Source of the DNA: Sphingomonas phyllosphaerae FA2
Lineage (GTDB): Bacteria > Pseudomonadota > Alphaproteobacteria > Sphingomonadales > Sphingomonadaceae
NCBI RefSeq assembly: GCF_000427645.1
Contig: NZ_KE386571.1
Coordinates: 1,787,676 to 1,851,675, forward strand
Length of the DNA: 64,000 nt
Reading direction: 5' to 3'
This document shows positions 32,328 to 41,559 of this stretch, one piece after another (within the stretch, counting starts at the first letter, position 1; each line of letters starts with the position of its first letter). The translations under genes were made by a program, and so were the position numbers. The notes beneath the pieces are model-generated. The model was not told where the DNA came from, did not search any database, and saw only the letters and a program-made list of their open reading frames with translations.

Positions 32328-32834
32328 ATGGCAAAGCGGGTCAACATGGCTGCCTCAACGCATTCCGCCTCGCCGCTTTTCCTGCGCGAAACCGAGATTC
32401 GTCGCGGGCTGGAGCTGCTGTACTTCGGCAATGCGCACATCACGCGCTCGATCGATCGCGGGCTCGCGCGGCAGGGATTGGGCCGCGCGCACCACCGCGC
32501 GCTCTATTTCATCGCGCGTAAGCCCGACATGCCGGTCAGCGACCTGCTGGCGCTGCTGGCGATCACCAAACAGTCGCTAGGGCGCGTGCTCAACGAGCTG
32601 ATGGAGCGCGGGCTGGTGGAGACGCGCGCGGGCGACCGCGACCGGCGGCAGCGGCTGTTGCGGTTGACGCCCGAGGGGGTGGAGCTGGAAGGCAGCCTGT
32701 ACGAAGCGCTGCGCGAGAAATTGTCGGCGGCCTATTCGCGCGCCGGACAGGGCGCGGTGACGGGGTTCTGGGCTGTGCTGGAGGGATTGATCCCCGACGA
32801 CGAGATCGCACGCGTCGAGGGGCTGCGCGGGTAA
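32328..32834 (+). CDS. MarR-family transcriptional regulator
   Basis: This 168-residue protein has the MarR winged helix: a dimerisation helix, then LGRAHHRALYFIARKPDMPV, the recognition region LLALLAITKQSLGRVLNELM and the wing RAGDRDRRQRLLRLTPEG. The start may be 32328 or the second Met at 32346. It diverges from ilvE with 68 bases between starts, so it may control ilvE or itself; the effector is unknown. Confidence 0.88.
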   Translation: MAKRVNMAASTHSASPLFLRETEIRRGLELLYFGNAHITRSIDRGLARQGLGRAHHRALYFIARKPDMPVSDLLALLAITKQSLGRVLNELMERGLVETRAGDRDRRQRLLRLTPEGVELEGSLYEALREKLSAAYSRAGQGAVTGFWAVLEGLIPDDEIARVEGLRG

Positions 32835-32851
32835 GTAATCCACCCGCAGTT

Positions 32852-32939
32852 CGTCGTTGCGACCCCGGCGAAGGCCGGGGGAAGCAATCCAGGGCGTCCT
32901 GATCCGGCTCTGGATTGCTTCGCTGCGCTCGCAATGACG
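32852..32939. repeat. Dispersed palindromic repeat, family A
   Basis: Contains AAGCAATCCAG and its inverse CTGGATTGCTT around GATCC, ending GCTCGCAATGACG. Related copies are at 54849, 59475 and (shortened) 62877. This copy has a divergent left arm with a GACCCCGGCGAAGGCCGGGG insertion. It fills the gap between the MarR gene and proC. Confidence 0.75.
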
Positions 32940-32996
32940 GGTCAGCATCCTGCGCGCACAGCTTCGGATCTGCTCTAGCGGAGCAGCGAAAAGCCC

Positions 32997-33782
32997 CTAC
33001 CCCTTCGCCATTTCCGCACCGCGCATCGCCGAAGCCGATAGCGTCCGCTCCAGTAACGGCACCAGCCCGCCCGCCTCATCAAGCACATTCAACCCCGCGC
33101 GAGTCATCCCGCCGGGACTCGCCACCGCATCGGCCAGCGCCGCCGGTGAGCGGTCGCTCGCCGCCACCATCGCCGCCGCGCCCTCGACGGTCGCGAGCGC
33201 CACCGCCGCCGCCTGCGCCGGATCGAGCCCGATCGCGACGCCGCCCGCCGCCATCGCATCGACGAAGCGAAACAGGAACGCCGGCCCACAGCCGGACAGC
33301 GCCCCCGCGGCAGCGAAGCGAGCCGCATCGTCGAACCACTCGACCAGCCCGAGCGGCGCCATCAGCCGGTCGACCGTCGCGTGCGCCGCGGCCGGCGCTT
33401 CGGGCGCGTGGATCGCGACCACCCCCCGCCCCAACTCGACCGGCAGGTTCGGCATCGTCTGGATCGCGACCGGCCCCGGAAATGCGGCCGACAGTCGCGC
33501 GGGATCGGGGCCGGCGAGCATCGACACGAGTAGCGGCGCTTCCCGCACCCGCTCCCGGTGCACCGCGGCGACCTCATCGAGTTGCTGCGGCTTGATCCCC
33601 AGCACGACCACGTCGGGCGGCGGGCCATCGGGCAAGGTCCGCGCCTGCCGAACATGGCCCGGCAGCGCGCGGTCGTGCCGGTTGACGACGTCGACGTCCG
33701 CCGCGGCGACCACGCCGCTCTCCAGCCAGCGGTGCAACATCGCCGAGGCCATGTTGCCGCACCCGATCATCCACAACCGCAT
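32997..33782 (-). CDS. proC: Pyrroline-5-carboxylate reductase
   Basis: Last step of proline synthesis (P5C to proline, NAD(P)H). The N-terminus MRLWMIGCGNMASAMLHRW is the Rossmann dinucleotide motif. The C-terminal helical signature is GVAIGLDPAQAAAVALATVEGAA followed by SPGGMTRAGLNVLDE, the ProC family pattern. Length is 261 residues, as expected. The next gene upstream (YbjN) ends 8 bases before its start, so the genes are probably co-transcribed. Confidence 0.93.
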   Translation of the reverse strand: MRLWMIGCGNMASAMLHRWLESGVVAAADVDVVNRHDRALPGHVRQARTLPDGPPPDVVVLGIKPQQLDEVAAVHRERVREAPLLVSMLAGPDPARLSAAFPGPVAIQTMPNLPVELGRGVVAIHAPEAPAAAHATVDRLMAPLGLVEWFDDAARFAAAGALSGCGPAFLFRFVDAMAAGGVAIGLDPAQAAAVALATVEGAAAMVAASDRSPAALADAVASPGGMTRAGLNVLDEAGGLVPLLERTLSASAMRGAEMAKG

Positions 33783-33789
33783 CGCCGCG

Positions 33790-34299
33790 TCAGGCCTCGC
33801 CCTGCGTTTCGACCATCGCCGCGGCGATCGCCTCGGCCGGGGACTTGCCGCCCCACAGCACGAACTGGAACACGGGATAGAAGCGCTCGCACTCGTCGAT
33901 CGCCGAATCGATCAGCAGATCGGCGGTCGTCAGCGACATCGTCGCCTCGCCCTCGCGCGTCTCGATCGCGGTCGCACAGCGATAAAGGAGGATCCCGCTC
34001 GACGACCACATCTCGAAATGGCCGAGCCACAATTGCTCGTTGATGAGCCCCAGCGTCTCATAGATCTTGCCGCGCCGCCCCTCGGCGACCTTCACGTCCG
34101 GGAACGCCAGCAACTGCACCACGCCATCCTCCTCGCGCCACAGCGCGCGGAGTTCATATTCGGTCCAGCTGCCCTTCACCGTCGCGGTGATCTCGTCCTC
34201 GTTCCGTTCGCACGGCCAACCGTGTGCGAGGAAATAGGATTCCAGCATGTCGAGCGGCGCTTCGGGCTCGGAATATTGGTCGGCTTCGTCAAGCATCAT
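33790..34299 (-). CDS. YbjN-domain protein
   Basis: A 169-residue acidic protein starting at one of two adjacent Met codons (34299 or 34296): MMLDEADQYSEPEAPLDMLE. It has the small YbjN-like domain (ESYFLAHGWPCERNEDEITATVKGSWTEYE) related in fold to type III secretion chaperones. A conserved alphaproteobacterial neighbour of proC and ubiK. Probable cytoplasmic role, not defined. Confidence 0.8.
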   Translation of the reverse strand: MMLDEADQYSEPEAPLDMLESYFLAHGWPCERNEDEITATVKGSWTEYELRALWREEDGVVQLLAFPDVKVAEGRRGKIYETLGLINEQLWLGHFEMWSSSGILLYRCATAIETREGEATMSLTTADLLIDSAIDECERFYPVFQFVLWGGKSPAEAIAAAMVETQGEA

Positions 34300-34360
34300 G
34301 ATCTTATCGCACGACCGTGGTCGCGCGTCATCCCCGGCAGCAGTTTCGGCAGGCGTCGGG

Positions 34361-34621
34361 TCAGACGGTCGGGCGCGCGGCGAGCGCCGCCTCGAGCTTC
34401 TCGATCCGCGCGCGCAGCGCGTCATTCTCGTCACGCGCGGCAACCGCCATCGCCTTCACCACCTCGAACTCCTCGCGCGCGATGAAGTCCAGCCCGCCGA
34501 TCCATTCGCGGGCGCGGGCGCGCGCATTGGCCTCGGCCTCGCGGCCCATGCCAGCGATCGTCCCGGCGGCGCCGTTGAACAGCTTGGCGACGTCGCCGAA
34601 CAGAGGATTTTCGGATTGCAT
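34361..34621 (-). CDS. ubiK: Ubiquinone biosynthesis accessory factor UbiK-like
   Basis: This 86-residue protein starts MQSENPLFGDVAKLFNGAAG and ends in a coiled coil (EEFEVVKAMAVAARDENDAL RARIEKLEAAL), the BMFP/UbiK pattern of membrane-binding trimeric factors that support aerobic ubiquinone synthesis. Between the YbjN and TspO genes, same strand. Confidence 0.87.
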   Translation of the reverse strand: MQSENPLFGDVAKLFNGAAGTIAGMGREAEANARARAREWIGGLDFIAREEFEVVKAMAVAARDENDALRARIEKLEAALAARPTV

Positions 34622-34649
34622 GGCGAATCGTCCTGCGAGAGCAAAAGGG

Positions 34650-35204
34650 TCAGCGGATCACTTGGGATGCCGCGGGCGCTTGCACAACCCGTTCCGCATC
34701 CGGGTTGAGCTGGCCGATCTGCCAGTTGAGCGCGCCGGCGATGCACAGCCACGCCATATACGGCACCATCAGCCATGCCGCGGGGCGACGGATCTGCGCG
34801 AAGACGATGGTGGTGAGGATCGACAGACCGAGGATCGCGACGATCAACAGGAACGCCGCCGCGACACGGTGCGCGCCGAAGAACAAGGGTGTCCACGCGA
34901 GATTGCCCGCCAGTTGCGCGATGAACAAGGCAATGCCGAGCCCGCGCAGCCGCGCCCCGCGTGCGCTGAGCACCAATGCCAGCGCAAGTCCGAGCATGAC
35001 GTAGAGCAGCGACCAGACGACCGGGAATGTCCAGCCCGGCGGCGTCAGCTCGGGCTTGGCAAGCACCGCATACCAGCCGTTCTGATCGCCCGACGGCACG
35101 GTGCGCCCCGAAAGAAAGCCGAGCAGCAGCACCGCCGGGACCGTCACCACCGCATAACGAAGGAACGACGCCCGCAATTGTTCTCTCGATGCCAGCTCGC
35201 CCAT
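34650..35204 (-). CDS. TspO/MBR family membrane protein
   Basis: Five predicted membrane helices and family motifs: AVLAKPELTPPGWTFPVVWS (Trp/Pro-rich loop) and LAWTPLFFGAHR, characteristic of TspO tryptophan-rich sensory proteins that bind porphyrins or sterols. The start at 35204 (MGELASREQL) has GGAG upstream, giving 184 residues. The ligand is unknown. Confidence 0.9.
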   Translation of the reverse strand: MGELASREQLRASFLRYAVVTVPAVLLLGFLSGRTVPSGDQNGWYAVLAKPELTPPGWTFPVVWSLLYVMLGLALALVLSARGARLRGLGIALFIAQLAGNLAWTPLFFGAHRVAAAFLLIVAILGLSILTTIVFAQIRRPAAWLMVPYMAWLCIAGALNWQIGQLNPDAERVVQAPAASQVIR

Positions 35205-35268
35205 GCTCACTCCTTCGCCATGCGGTCCCACACCAACATGCCGCAAAGCGCATCACCGCGCGACGGGT

Positions 35269-36012
35269 TCATCCGCGGTGCGCCGCGAGGAGGAATTCGA
35301 CATTCCCTTCGGGCCCGGTGATCGGGCTTTCGGTCACGCCTTCGACCCGCCAGCCGCCCGCAACGAACCAGTCGGACACCTCGCCGCACACCCGCGCGTG
35401 GATCGCGGGATCGCGGACTACTCCGCCCTTGCCCACCTCGGTGCGCCCGGCCTCGAACTGCGGCTTGACCAGCACCAGCGCCCGCCCGCCGTCGCGGACG
35501 AAGCCGAGCGGTACCTCCAGCACCTTGGCGAGCCCGATGAAGCTGGCGTCGCATACGACCAGATCGATCGGCTCCGGGATGTGCGTGGCGGTGAGGATGC
35601 GCGCGCTGGTCTGCTCGTGGACGATCACGCGCGCGTCCTGCCGCAGCTTCCACGCGAGCTGGTTGGTGCCGCTGTCGACCGCGTATACGCGTGCCGCGCC
35701 GCGCGTGAGCAGCGCGTCGGTGAAGCCGCCGGTCGACGACCCGACGTCGATCGCCACCGCGTCGGCGACGGTCCAGCCGAAATGGTCGAGTCCGTGCGCC
35801 AACTTGATCCCGCCACGCGACACCCACGGATGATCGCGCCCGCGAACATCCAGGAGGGTATCGATGGCAACCGGCTGCCCCGGCTTCTCGATCTTGCGGT
35901 CGCCCGCGAACACCAGCCCGGCCATCACCAGTGCCTGCGCGCGGGTGCGCGACTCGACGAGCCCGCGATCGACCAGCAACTGATCGACCCGCTGTTTGGT
36001 TGGCGCTGACAT
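35269..36012 (-). CDS. tlyA: TlyA-family rRNA 2'-O-methyltransferase
   Basis: An S4 RNA-binding domain (residues about 5-65, QRVDQLLVDRGLVESRTRAQ) is followed by an FtsJ-like methyltransferase with SAM motif AIDVGSSTGGFTDALL and VCDASFIGLAKVL. The family methylates ribose of rRNA cytidines and is often annotated as a hemolysin. The start at 36012 gives 247 residues. Confidence 0.9.
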   Translation of the reverse strand: MSAPTKQRVDQLLVDRGLVESRTRAQALVMAGLVFAGDRKIEKPGQPVAIDTLLDVRGRDHPWVSRGGIKLAHGLDHFGWTVADAVAIDVGSSTGGFTDALLTRGAARVYAVDSGTNQLAWKLRQDARVIVHEQTSARILTATHIPEPIDLVVCDASFIGLAKVLEVPLGFVRDGGRALVLVKPQFEAGRTEVGKGGVVRDPAIHARVCGEVSDWFVAGGWRVEGVTESPITGPEGNVEFLLAAHRG

Positions 36013-36216
36013 GCCCGACGCTATCGCGCGCGCCGCGGCGGGCCGCAAGCATCGGCAACGCTCCGTCGCATCAGCCGCTCGCCCCATGCCGATTGCTGCA
36101 GTGCACGATTGCCTATCGGCTTAATAGGGATTACCTGTGCAATCGAGGCCGCGGCACGCCCGACCCCTAGACTGGGCCGCGGCCTCGCCCCGATTGCACG
36201 CAACAGGAGGTACGTC

Positions 36217-36879
36217 ATGGGACATGCCAACTACGATCTGTCGGTGCAGCCGACCGTGCTGACCGTTCCCGGGCTTGGCGGATCGGGCCCTGCACATTGG
36301 CAGACGTTATGGGAGCGCAGCCGCCCCGATACGGCACGCATCGAATTGGGAATGTGGGACCGTCCGCATCGCAACACCTGGGTCACCAAGATCGATCAGG
36401 CGGTCGCGTCGGCCCGCGCACCGGTGATCCTCGTCGGCCATAGTCTGGGCTGCATCGCGATCGCGTGGTGGGCCTCGATGAGCCCGCAGCCCTATGGCTG
36501 GCCGGTCGCGGGCGCGTTGCTGGTGGCGCCGGCCGATGTCGATCGCGCCGGCGTGGCGAGCGAACTGGCCCCCTTCGCCCCCGCGCCGAAGATCGCCCTG
36601 CCCTTCCCCTCTATCCTTGTCGCCTCCAGCGACGATCCGTGGGTGTCGATCGAACGCGCGCACAGCATGGCGGTCGATTGGGGCAGCCATTTCATCGACT
36701 ATGGCGCGTACGGGCACCTCAACGCCGCCAGCGGGCTGGGTCAATGGCCGGAGGGGCTGGAATTGCTCGACCGGGTGCTCGCGGCGGCGGGCGGCCCGCA
36801 TGGCGAGGTCCGCTCGCCGGGCGACGCGCGCGCGATCCTCTCGCGCGGCACCGGCGACCAGCGTCCCCTGCACGCCTGA
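36217..36879 (+). CDS. RBBP9/YdeN-family alpha/beta hydrolase
   Basis: The start at 36217 follows a perfect AGGAGG. In 220 residues, the N-terminus TVLTVPGLGGSGPAHWQTLW and the nucleophile Ser76 in VGHSLGCIAIAWW, with Asp in SSDDPWV and His in YGAYGHLNAASG, give the serine hydrolase triad of the YdeN/RBBP9 family. The substrate is unknown. A family B repeat follows it. Confidence 0.88.
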   Translation: MGHANYDLSVQPTVLTVPGLGGSGPAHWQTLWERSRPDTARIELGMWDRPHRNTWVTKIDQAVASARAPVILVGHSLGCIAIAWWASMSPQPYGWPVAGALLVAPADVDRAGVASELAPFAPAPKIALPFPSILVASSDDPWVSIERAHSMAVDWGSHFIDYGAYGHLNAASGLGQWPEGLELLDRVLAAAGGPHGEVRSPGDARAILSRGTGDQRPLHA

Positions 36880-36908
36880 CGGTCTAGCAGAACCGCCAAC
36901 AATCACTT

Positions 36909-36992
36909 CGTCGCCCCGGACTTGACCCGGGGCCCGCTTTATTGCCGGTACTTCAGACCGAAGCGGGCCCCGCATCAACTGCAGGGCGACGG
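36909..36992. repeat. Dispersed palindromic repeat, family B
   Basis: Starts CGTCGCCCCGGACTTGACCC and ends in GCGACGG, with GGGCCCGCTTT/AAGCGGGCCC arms. Related copies at 47155 and 59347. Located between the hydrolase and pgk ends; may serve as a terminator or processing hairpin. Confidence 0.7.
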
Positions 36993-36999
36993 TAAGCAC

Positions 37000-38190
37000 T
37001 CAGCGCGTGAGCGCAGCGACCCCCGGCAATTCGCGGCCTTCCATCCACTCCAGGAACGCGCCCCCGGCAGTTGAGACGAAGGTGAAGGAATCGCCCGCAC
37101 CCGCCTGATTGAGCGCGGCAACGGTGTCCCCGCCGCCCGCGACCGACACCAGCCCGCCTTCCTTGGTCAACGCCGCCGCGGTCCGTGCCAGCGCCACCGT
37201 TGCGGTATCGAACGGCGGCGTCTCGAACGCACCCAGCGGCCCGTTCCAGACCAGCGTGCGGCAATTCTTGAGCACGTCGCCCAGCGACTCGGTCGCAGCC
37301 GGGCCGACGTCGAGAATCATCTCGTCTGCGGCAACTTCGTGAACATTGACGGTGCGCGTCGCTGGGTTCGGCTTGAATTCCTTGGCGACGACAACGTCAT
37401 ACGGCAGGTGGATCGTGCAGCCGGCCTGTTCGGCAGCGTCGAAGATCTCGTCGGCGGTGCCGGTCAGCTCATGCTCGCACAGGCTCTTGCCAACATCGAC
37501 GCCGCGCGCCGCGAGGAAGGTATTGGCCATGCCGCCGCCGATGATCAGGTGATCGACGCGCGTAACCAGATGCTTGAGCACCGCCAGCTTGGTCGACACC
37601 TTCGCGCCGCCCACCACCGCGGCCACCGGATGCTCCGGCTTGCCCAGCGCCTTTTCGAGTGCGTCCAGCTCCGCCTCCATCGCACGACCGGCGAAGGCCG
37701 GCAGCCGGTGCGCCAGCCCCTCGGTCGAGGCGTGCGCGCGGTGCGCGGCGGAGAAGGCGTCGTTGACGTACAGGTCGCCCAGCGCCGCGAACCGCTCGAC
37801 CACCGCCGGATCGTTCTTCTCCTCGCCGCCGAAGAAGCGCGTATTCTCCAGCACGCCGATGTCGCCGGGCTGGAGCGTGGCGATCGCGTAAGCCGCGCCT
37901 TCCCAATCGATGTAGCGCACGGGACGACCCAGCACCGCCTCATAGGGCTTGACGATCTGCGCCAGCGACAGCTCGGGCGAGGGCACCCCCTTCGGCCGGC
38001 CGAAATGCGCCAGCACCAGCACGATCGCGCCCTTGTCGGCCAGCTCCGCGACGGTCGCCACCGTCGCACGCAACCGGGTGTCGTCGCTGACTTGCCCATC
38101 GTGAAGCGGGACGTTCAGATCCTCCCGGACCAGCACGCGCTTGCCCGTGACGTCGCCGATATCGTCGAGCGTGCGGAACGACTTGGTCAT
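37000..38190 (-). CDS. pgk: Phosphoglycerate kinase
   Basis: Glycolytic enzyme interconverting 1,3-bisphosphoglycerate/ADP and 3-phosphoglycerate/ATP. From the start at 38190 it has 396 residues, the normal length. Motifs: [49 protein letters not shown] and the C-terminal [16 protein letters not shown]. The start overlaps the MOSC stop (ATGA), and gap lies upstream on the same strand, so gap - MOSC - pgk form an operon. Confidence 0.97.
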   Translation of the reverse strand: MTKSFRTLDDIGDVTGKRVLVREDLNVPLHDGQVSDDTRLRATVATVAELADKGAIVLVLAHFGRPKGVPSPELSLAQIVKPYEAVLGRPVRYIDWEGAAYAIATLQPGDIGVLENTRFFGGEEKNDPAVVERFAALGDLYVNDAFSAAHRAHASTEGLAHRLPAFAGRAMEAELDALEKALGKPEHPVAAVVGGAKVSTKLAVLKHLVTRVDHLIIGGGMANTFLAARGVDVGKSLCEHELTGTADEIFDAAEQAGCTIHLPYDVVVAKEFKPNPATRTVNVHEVAADEMILDVGPAATESLGDVLKNCRTLVWNGPLGAFETPPFDTATVALARTAAALTKEGGLVSVAGGGDTVAALNQAGAGDSFTFVSTAGGAFLEWMEGRELPGVAALTR

Positions 38191-38645
38191 GCTTCCTCCA
38201 TCCTGATCTCGTCGCCGACCGCGATCCGGCCGCCGTGTATCACCATCGCGCACGCGCCGCCGCGCCAGTCGGGCGTCATCGCGGCGCGCAGCCCCTCGGC
38301 CAGCGCTTCCATCCTCTCGCACGGATCGCATTCGCGCGTAATCTCGAGCACGACGTCGGCACCGATCCGCACGCGGACGCCAGCGGTCTGCGGCAGGTCG
38401 AGCCCGTCGACCAGCAAATTGGCGCGGCGCTCTTCCCAGCCGATCGTATGCCCGACCTCCGCCATCGCTGCGGCCCAGTCGCCGCGTTCGATCAGCGTGA
38501 CCTGCCGCTTGTAGGGCTTGCCGCGCATCGCACCGCGGAAGTCACCATGGATGCCGCCCTCCACGGTGACCTCGACATGATCAACCAGCTCCATCGGCGC
38601 GCGCGACCGGGCGTGTCGCGCGATCCCGAGCAACACTCCCGTCAT
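38187..38645 (-). CDS. MOSC-domain protein
   Basis: A 152-residue stand-alone MOSC domain: [22 protein letters not shown], then [14 protein letters not shown] and the conserved Cys in [11 protein letters not shown], the likely sulfur-carrying residue of MOSC sulfurtransferase-like proteins. Sandwiched between gap and pgk with a 4-base overlap to pgk. An unusual operon partner; its function there is unknown. Confidence 0.88.
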   Translation of the reverse strand: MTGVLLGIARHARSRAPMELVDHVEVTVEGGIHGDFRGAMRGKPYKRQVTLIERGDWAAAMAEVGHTIGWEERRANLLVDGLDLPQTAGVRVRIGADVVLEITRECDPCERMEALAEGLRAAMTPDWRGGACAMVIHGGRIAVGDEIRMEEA

Positions 38646-38662
38646 CCGCGCGCCTCCCGCGA

Positions 38663-39664
38663 TCAGCCGAGCTTGGCCATCACCGAGGCGGTGTCGACCA
38701 TGCGGTTCGAGAAGCCCCACTCGTTGTCGTACCAGCTGACGACGCGCACCAGCTTGCCGTCGAGCACCGCGGTCTCGAGGCTGTCGACCGTCGACGAGTA
38801 CGGCGTGTGGACGATATCGATCGACACCAACGGCTCGTCGGAGAAGTGCAGCACACCCTTCATCGGGCCGTCCGCCGCCGCCTTGAGCAGCCCATTGACC
38901 TCCTCCTTGGTCGTCTCGCGCCCCGGCATGAAGGTCAGGTCGACCAGGCTGCCATCCGGCACCGGCACGCGCACCGCCGAACCGTCCAGCTTGCCCTTCA
39001 GCTCCGGCAGCACCTCGCCCACCGCACGCGCCGCGCCGGTCGTGGTCGGGATCATGCTCATCGCCGCCGCCCGCGCACGACGCAGGTCCGGGTGGATCTG
39101 GTCGAGGATCTTCTGGTCGTTGGTATAGGCATGGATCGTGGTCATCAGACCGCGTTCGATGCCCAATGCATCGTTCAGCACCTTGGCGACCGGCGCGAGG
39201 CAGTTGGTGGTGCACGACGCGTTTGAGACGATCGTGTGCCCCGCCTCCAGCTTGTCGTCGTTGACGCCGTAGACGACGGTGATGTCGACGCCCTTTGCGG
39301 GTGCGGAGATCAGCACCTTCTTCGCGCCCGCATCGATATGCTTCTGCGCGCTGGCGCGGTCGGTGAAGAAGCCTGTGCATTCCAGCACGATGTCGACGCC
39401 CAGTTCCTTGTGCGGCAGATTAGCGGGATCGCGCTCGGCGGTGACGCGGATGCGCTTGCCGTCGATCACCAAGTCCTGCCCGTCGGCCTCGACGGTGCCG
39501 GCGTACTTGCCGTGGACGCTGTCGCGGCTGAACAGCCACGCATTGGATTTGGTGTCGGCCAGATCGTTGATCGCCACCAGCTCCAGCTCGCTGCCGCGCT
39601 CCAGCAATGCACGCGCCACCAGCCGACCGATGCGCCCGAAGCCGTTGATCGCAACCTTCGTCAT
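38663..39664 (-). CDS. gap: Glyceraldehyde-3-phosphate dehydrogenase
   Basis: From the start at 39664 it has 333 residues ([23 protein letters not shown]-binding). The catalytic Cys151 is in [12 protein letters not shown]; the C-terminal [15 protein letters not shown] is canonical. An Asp at position 34 in AINDLAD favours NAD over NADP. First gene of the gap - MOSC - pgk operon. Confidence 0.97.
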   Translation of the reverse strand: MTKVAINGFGRIGRLVARALLERGSELELVAINDLADTKSNAWLFSRDSVHGKYAGTVEADGQDLVIDGKRIRVTAERDPANLPHKELGVDIVLECTGFFTDRASAQKHIDAGAKKVLISAPAKGVDITVVYGVNDDKLEAGHTIVSNASCTTNCLAPVAKVLNDALGIERGLMTTIHAYTNDQKILDQIHPDLRRARAAAMSMIPTTTGAARAVGEVLPELKGKLDGSAVRVPVPDGSLVDLTFMPGRETTKEEVNGLLKAAADGPMKGVLHFSDEPLVSIDIVHTPYSSTVDSLETAVLDGKLVRVVSWYDNEWGFSNRMVDTASVMAKLG

Positions 39665-39805
39665 CGTCAATCCTCCGCCAATTCCGTCCAGATGCGGCGG
39701 CTTTTGCGCAGGTGGATGCGCACCCGTCAACCGCCCCGCTGCAGAGACCATCCGCCGCGCAAGCTACTTGTCGCGCCGCGCGCGCGATCCTATCGCTTCG
39801 CCATT

Positions 39806-39994
39806 ATGGACAATCCCGCGATCGCCCGGCTGGACGCCGCCATCACCCGCGTCGAAAACGCGATCGCCGCGCGGCGCGCCGCCGACGCGCTGCTGGAGCG
39901 GCGGCACGCCACGCTGAAGGCGACGATGGCTCAGGCCGTCGCCGCGCTCGACACGATCATCGCCAATAGCGCCGAGCCGGAGGTGAAGGGCTGA
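39806..39994 (+). CDS. Small coiled-coil protein upstream of zapA (62 aa)
   Basis: Begins MDNPAIARLDAAITRVENAI and is one continuous amphipathic helix to its end (EPEVKG). The stop overlaps the zapA start by one base (TGATG), so translation is coupled. A similar short helical ORF precedes zapA in many alphaproteobacteria; it may be a division-related partner. No ribosome site is striking. Confidence 0.7.
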   Translation: MDNPAIARLDAAITRVENAIAARRAADALLERRHATLKATMAQAVAALDTIIANSAEPEVKG

Positions 39995-40299
39995 TGGCGA
40001 TCGTCACGCTGCGCATCGGCGACACCAACTACGATCTGGCCTGCCGCGATGGTGGCGAGGCGCGGTTGCAGGAGGCCGCCGCGCTGATCGACGAGCGCTG
40101 GGAAATGGCGCGTCGCGCCGCCGGGGCTGGCGGCACCAACCGCCAGATGCTGCTCGCCGCCCTAATGGTCGCCGATGCGCTGATCGACGCGCGCAACGCG
40201 CCGCCGCCCGAGACACCCGAAGGCGTGGCGCTCGATCAATTGTCCGAACGCCTCGAATCGATCGCCGCGGCCCTTGAGCAAACGCTGCCGAGCGCCTAG
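39994..40299 (+). CDS. zapA: Cell division protein ZapA
   Basis: This 101-residue protein begins MAIVTLRIGDTNYDLACRDG, the ZapA N-terminal beta-hairpin, with EEARLQEAAALIDERWEMARR-like helices after it. ZapA crosslinks FtsZ filaments at the division ring. The order zapA - 6S RNA - 5-formyl-THF cyclo-ligase is the classical proteobacterial arrangement and supports the call. Confidence 0.9.
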   Translation: MAIVTLRIGDTNYDLACRDGGEARLQEAAALIDERWEMARRAAGAGGTNRQMLLAALMVADALIDARNAPPPETPEGVALDQLSERLESIAAALEQTLPSA

Positions 40300-40308
40300 G
40301 TTGGTGAC

Positions 40309-40472
40309 GGCGGGTTCTGCCCGGTACGAGCCTAGAGAAATCCCTGAGGCTATTCATCATCCAAGGGGGTTGTCCCTGCCCGGGCCCTGGCCCGACGCAC
40401 ATGATCCCCACCTGACGTACTGGGCGTCAGTGGATAATCCGGCAAACGACCACGGCGGTCCCGCCACCCGCC
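40309..40472 (+). ncRNA. ssrS: 6S RNA
   Basis: The 197-base gap between zapA and the cyclo-ligase gene holds a sequence with closing stem GGCGGGT (40309-40315) and ACCCGCC (40466-40472), about 164 bases apart, the size of alphaproteobacterial 6S RNA, and internal self-complementary stretches. 6S RNA binds sigma-70 RNA polymerase by mimicking an open promoter. Its position between zapA and fau/ygfA is conserved across proteobacteria. Exact ends are approximate. Confidence 0.8.
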
Positions 40473-40497
40473 CCCCTTTGCGGTCCGATGTAATCCG

Positions 40498-41040
40498 ATG
40501 AGCGACAAGACCAGCTTGCGCGCCGCGGCGCGTGCCGCCCGCGCCGCCTTCGTCGCCGCGCCGCATCCGCCGATCCGGGTCGATGCTCGATTCTTGGCAT
40601 TGCTGACGCCCGGCATGATCGTGGCCAGCTACGTGCCGATCAGCGGTGAGGCCGATCCCGCCCCGCTGGAGCAAGCCGCGCTGGCCGCCGGGTGCACGCT
40701 TGCACTGCCGCACGTCGTCGATCGGGCGACGCCGCTCTCGTTCCTGCGCTGGTCGCCGCGCAGCCCCTTGCAGAGCGGCCCCTTCGGCCTTCGCCAGCCC
40801 GTACATGACGGCGCGCCGGTCGCGCCTGATGTGGTACTGACCCCGCTGGTCGCGTTCGACCGCGCGCTTAACCGGCTCGGTCAGGGCGCGGGGCATTATG
40901 ATCGTGCGTTCGAGAGCTTCCCGCAGGCATGGCGGATTGGTGTGGCGTGGAGCGTCCAGTTGATCGATGGACTGACCGCCGATCCGTGGGACGTGCCGCT
41001 ACACGCCGTCGCGACCGAACTGGAGTGGATCACTGCATGA
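40498..41040 (+). CDS. 5-formyltetrahydrofolate cyclo-ligase
   Basis: ATP-dependent conversion of 5-formyl-THF to 5,10-methenyl-THF. The 180-residue protein starts MSDKTSLRAAARAARAAFVA. The conserved C-terminal motif LNRLGQGAGHYDRAFE (substrate and ATP binding) and ALPHVVDRATPLSFLRW are visible. The stop overlaps the DUF2842 start by ATGA. Confidence 0.92.
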   Translation: MSDKTSLRAAARAARAAFVAAPHPPIRVDARFLALLTPGMIVASYVPISGEADPAPLEQAALAAGCTLALPHVVDRATPLSFLRWSPRSPLQSGPFGLRQPVHDGAPVAPDVVLTPLVAFDRALNRLGQGAGHYDRAFESFPQAWRIGVAWSVQLIDGLTADPWDVPLHAVATELEWITA

Positions 41041-41243
41041 CACCTTCATGGCGCAAGCCCGCCGGGATGCTGATCATCCTTTTGCTAATTCTGGTATGGT
41101 GCGTCGGCATCGCCTCGCTGTCCGCGACGATCGGCCGCTGGCACGGTACGGTGCAATTGCTGTTCTACGTCGTGACCGGGATCATCTGGATCGCACCGCT
41201 GAAGCCATTGCTCCGCTGGATGGAGACAGGTCGCTGGCGCTGA
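41037..41243 (+). CDS. DUF2842 small membrane protein
   Basis: This 68-residue protein has two hydrophobic helices (about 11-29 and 38-55) and the DUF2842 pattern MTPSWRKPAGMLIILLLILV ... GIIWIAPLKPLLRWME. Translationally coupled to the upstream folate gene. Function unknown; widely conserved in alphaproteobacteria. Confidence 0.85.
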   Translation: MTPSWRKPAGMLIILLLILVWCVGIASLSATIGRWHGTVQLLFYVVTGIIWIAPLKPLLRWMETGRWR

Positions 41244-41262
41244 GTTTCAAGCCACTGACAAG

Positions 41263-41339
<77 letters not shown>

Positions 41340-41436
41340 ATTCCTGTACGCGTTCCATGCATCGACAAGGCGCATCGCCCTCGAACCGCATGTTTCGCGT
41401 CATCTCACGACAACGATACGCCAATCCCGAGAGGGA

Positions 41437-41513
<77 letters not shown>

Positions 41514-41559
41514 TTGTAGAAGCGTGAGGCGCGCCAACTAGGCGGCACGCCTTACCCTG

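Noticed and set aside
40357..40896. Minus-strand open frame across the 6S RNA and the folate gene
   Set aside because: Covers a structured RNA and is antisense to a conserved enzyme; no ribosome site.
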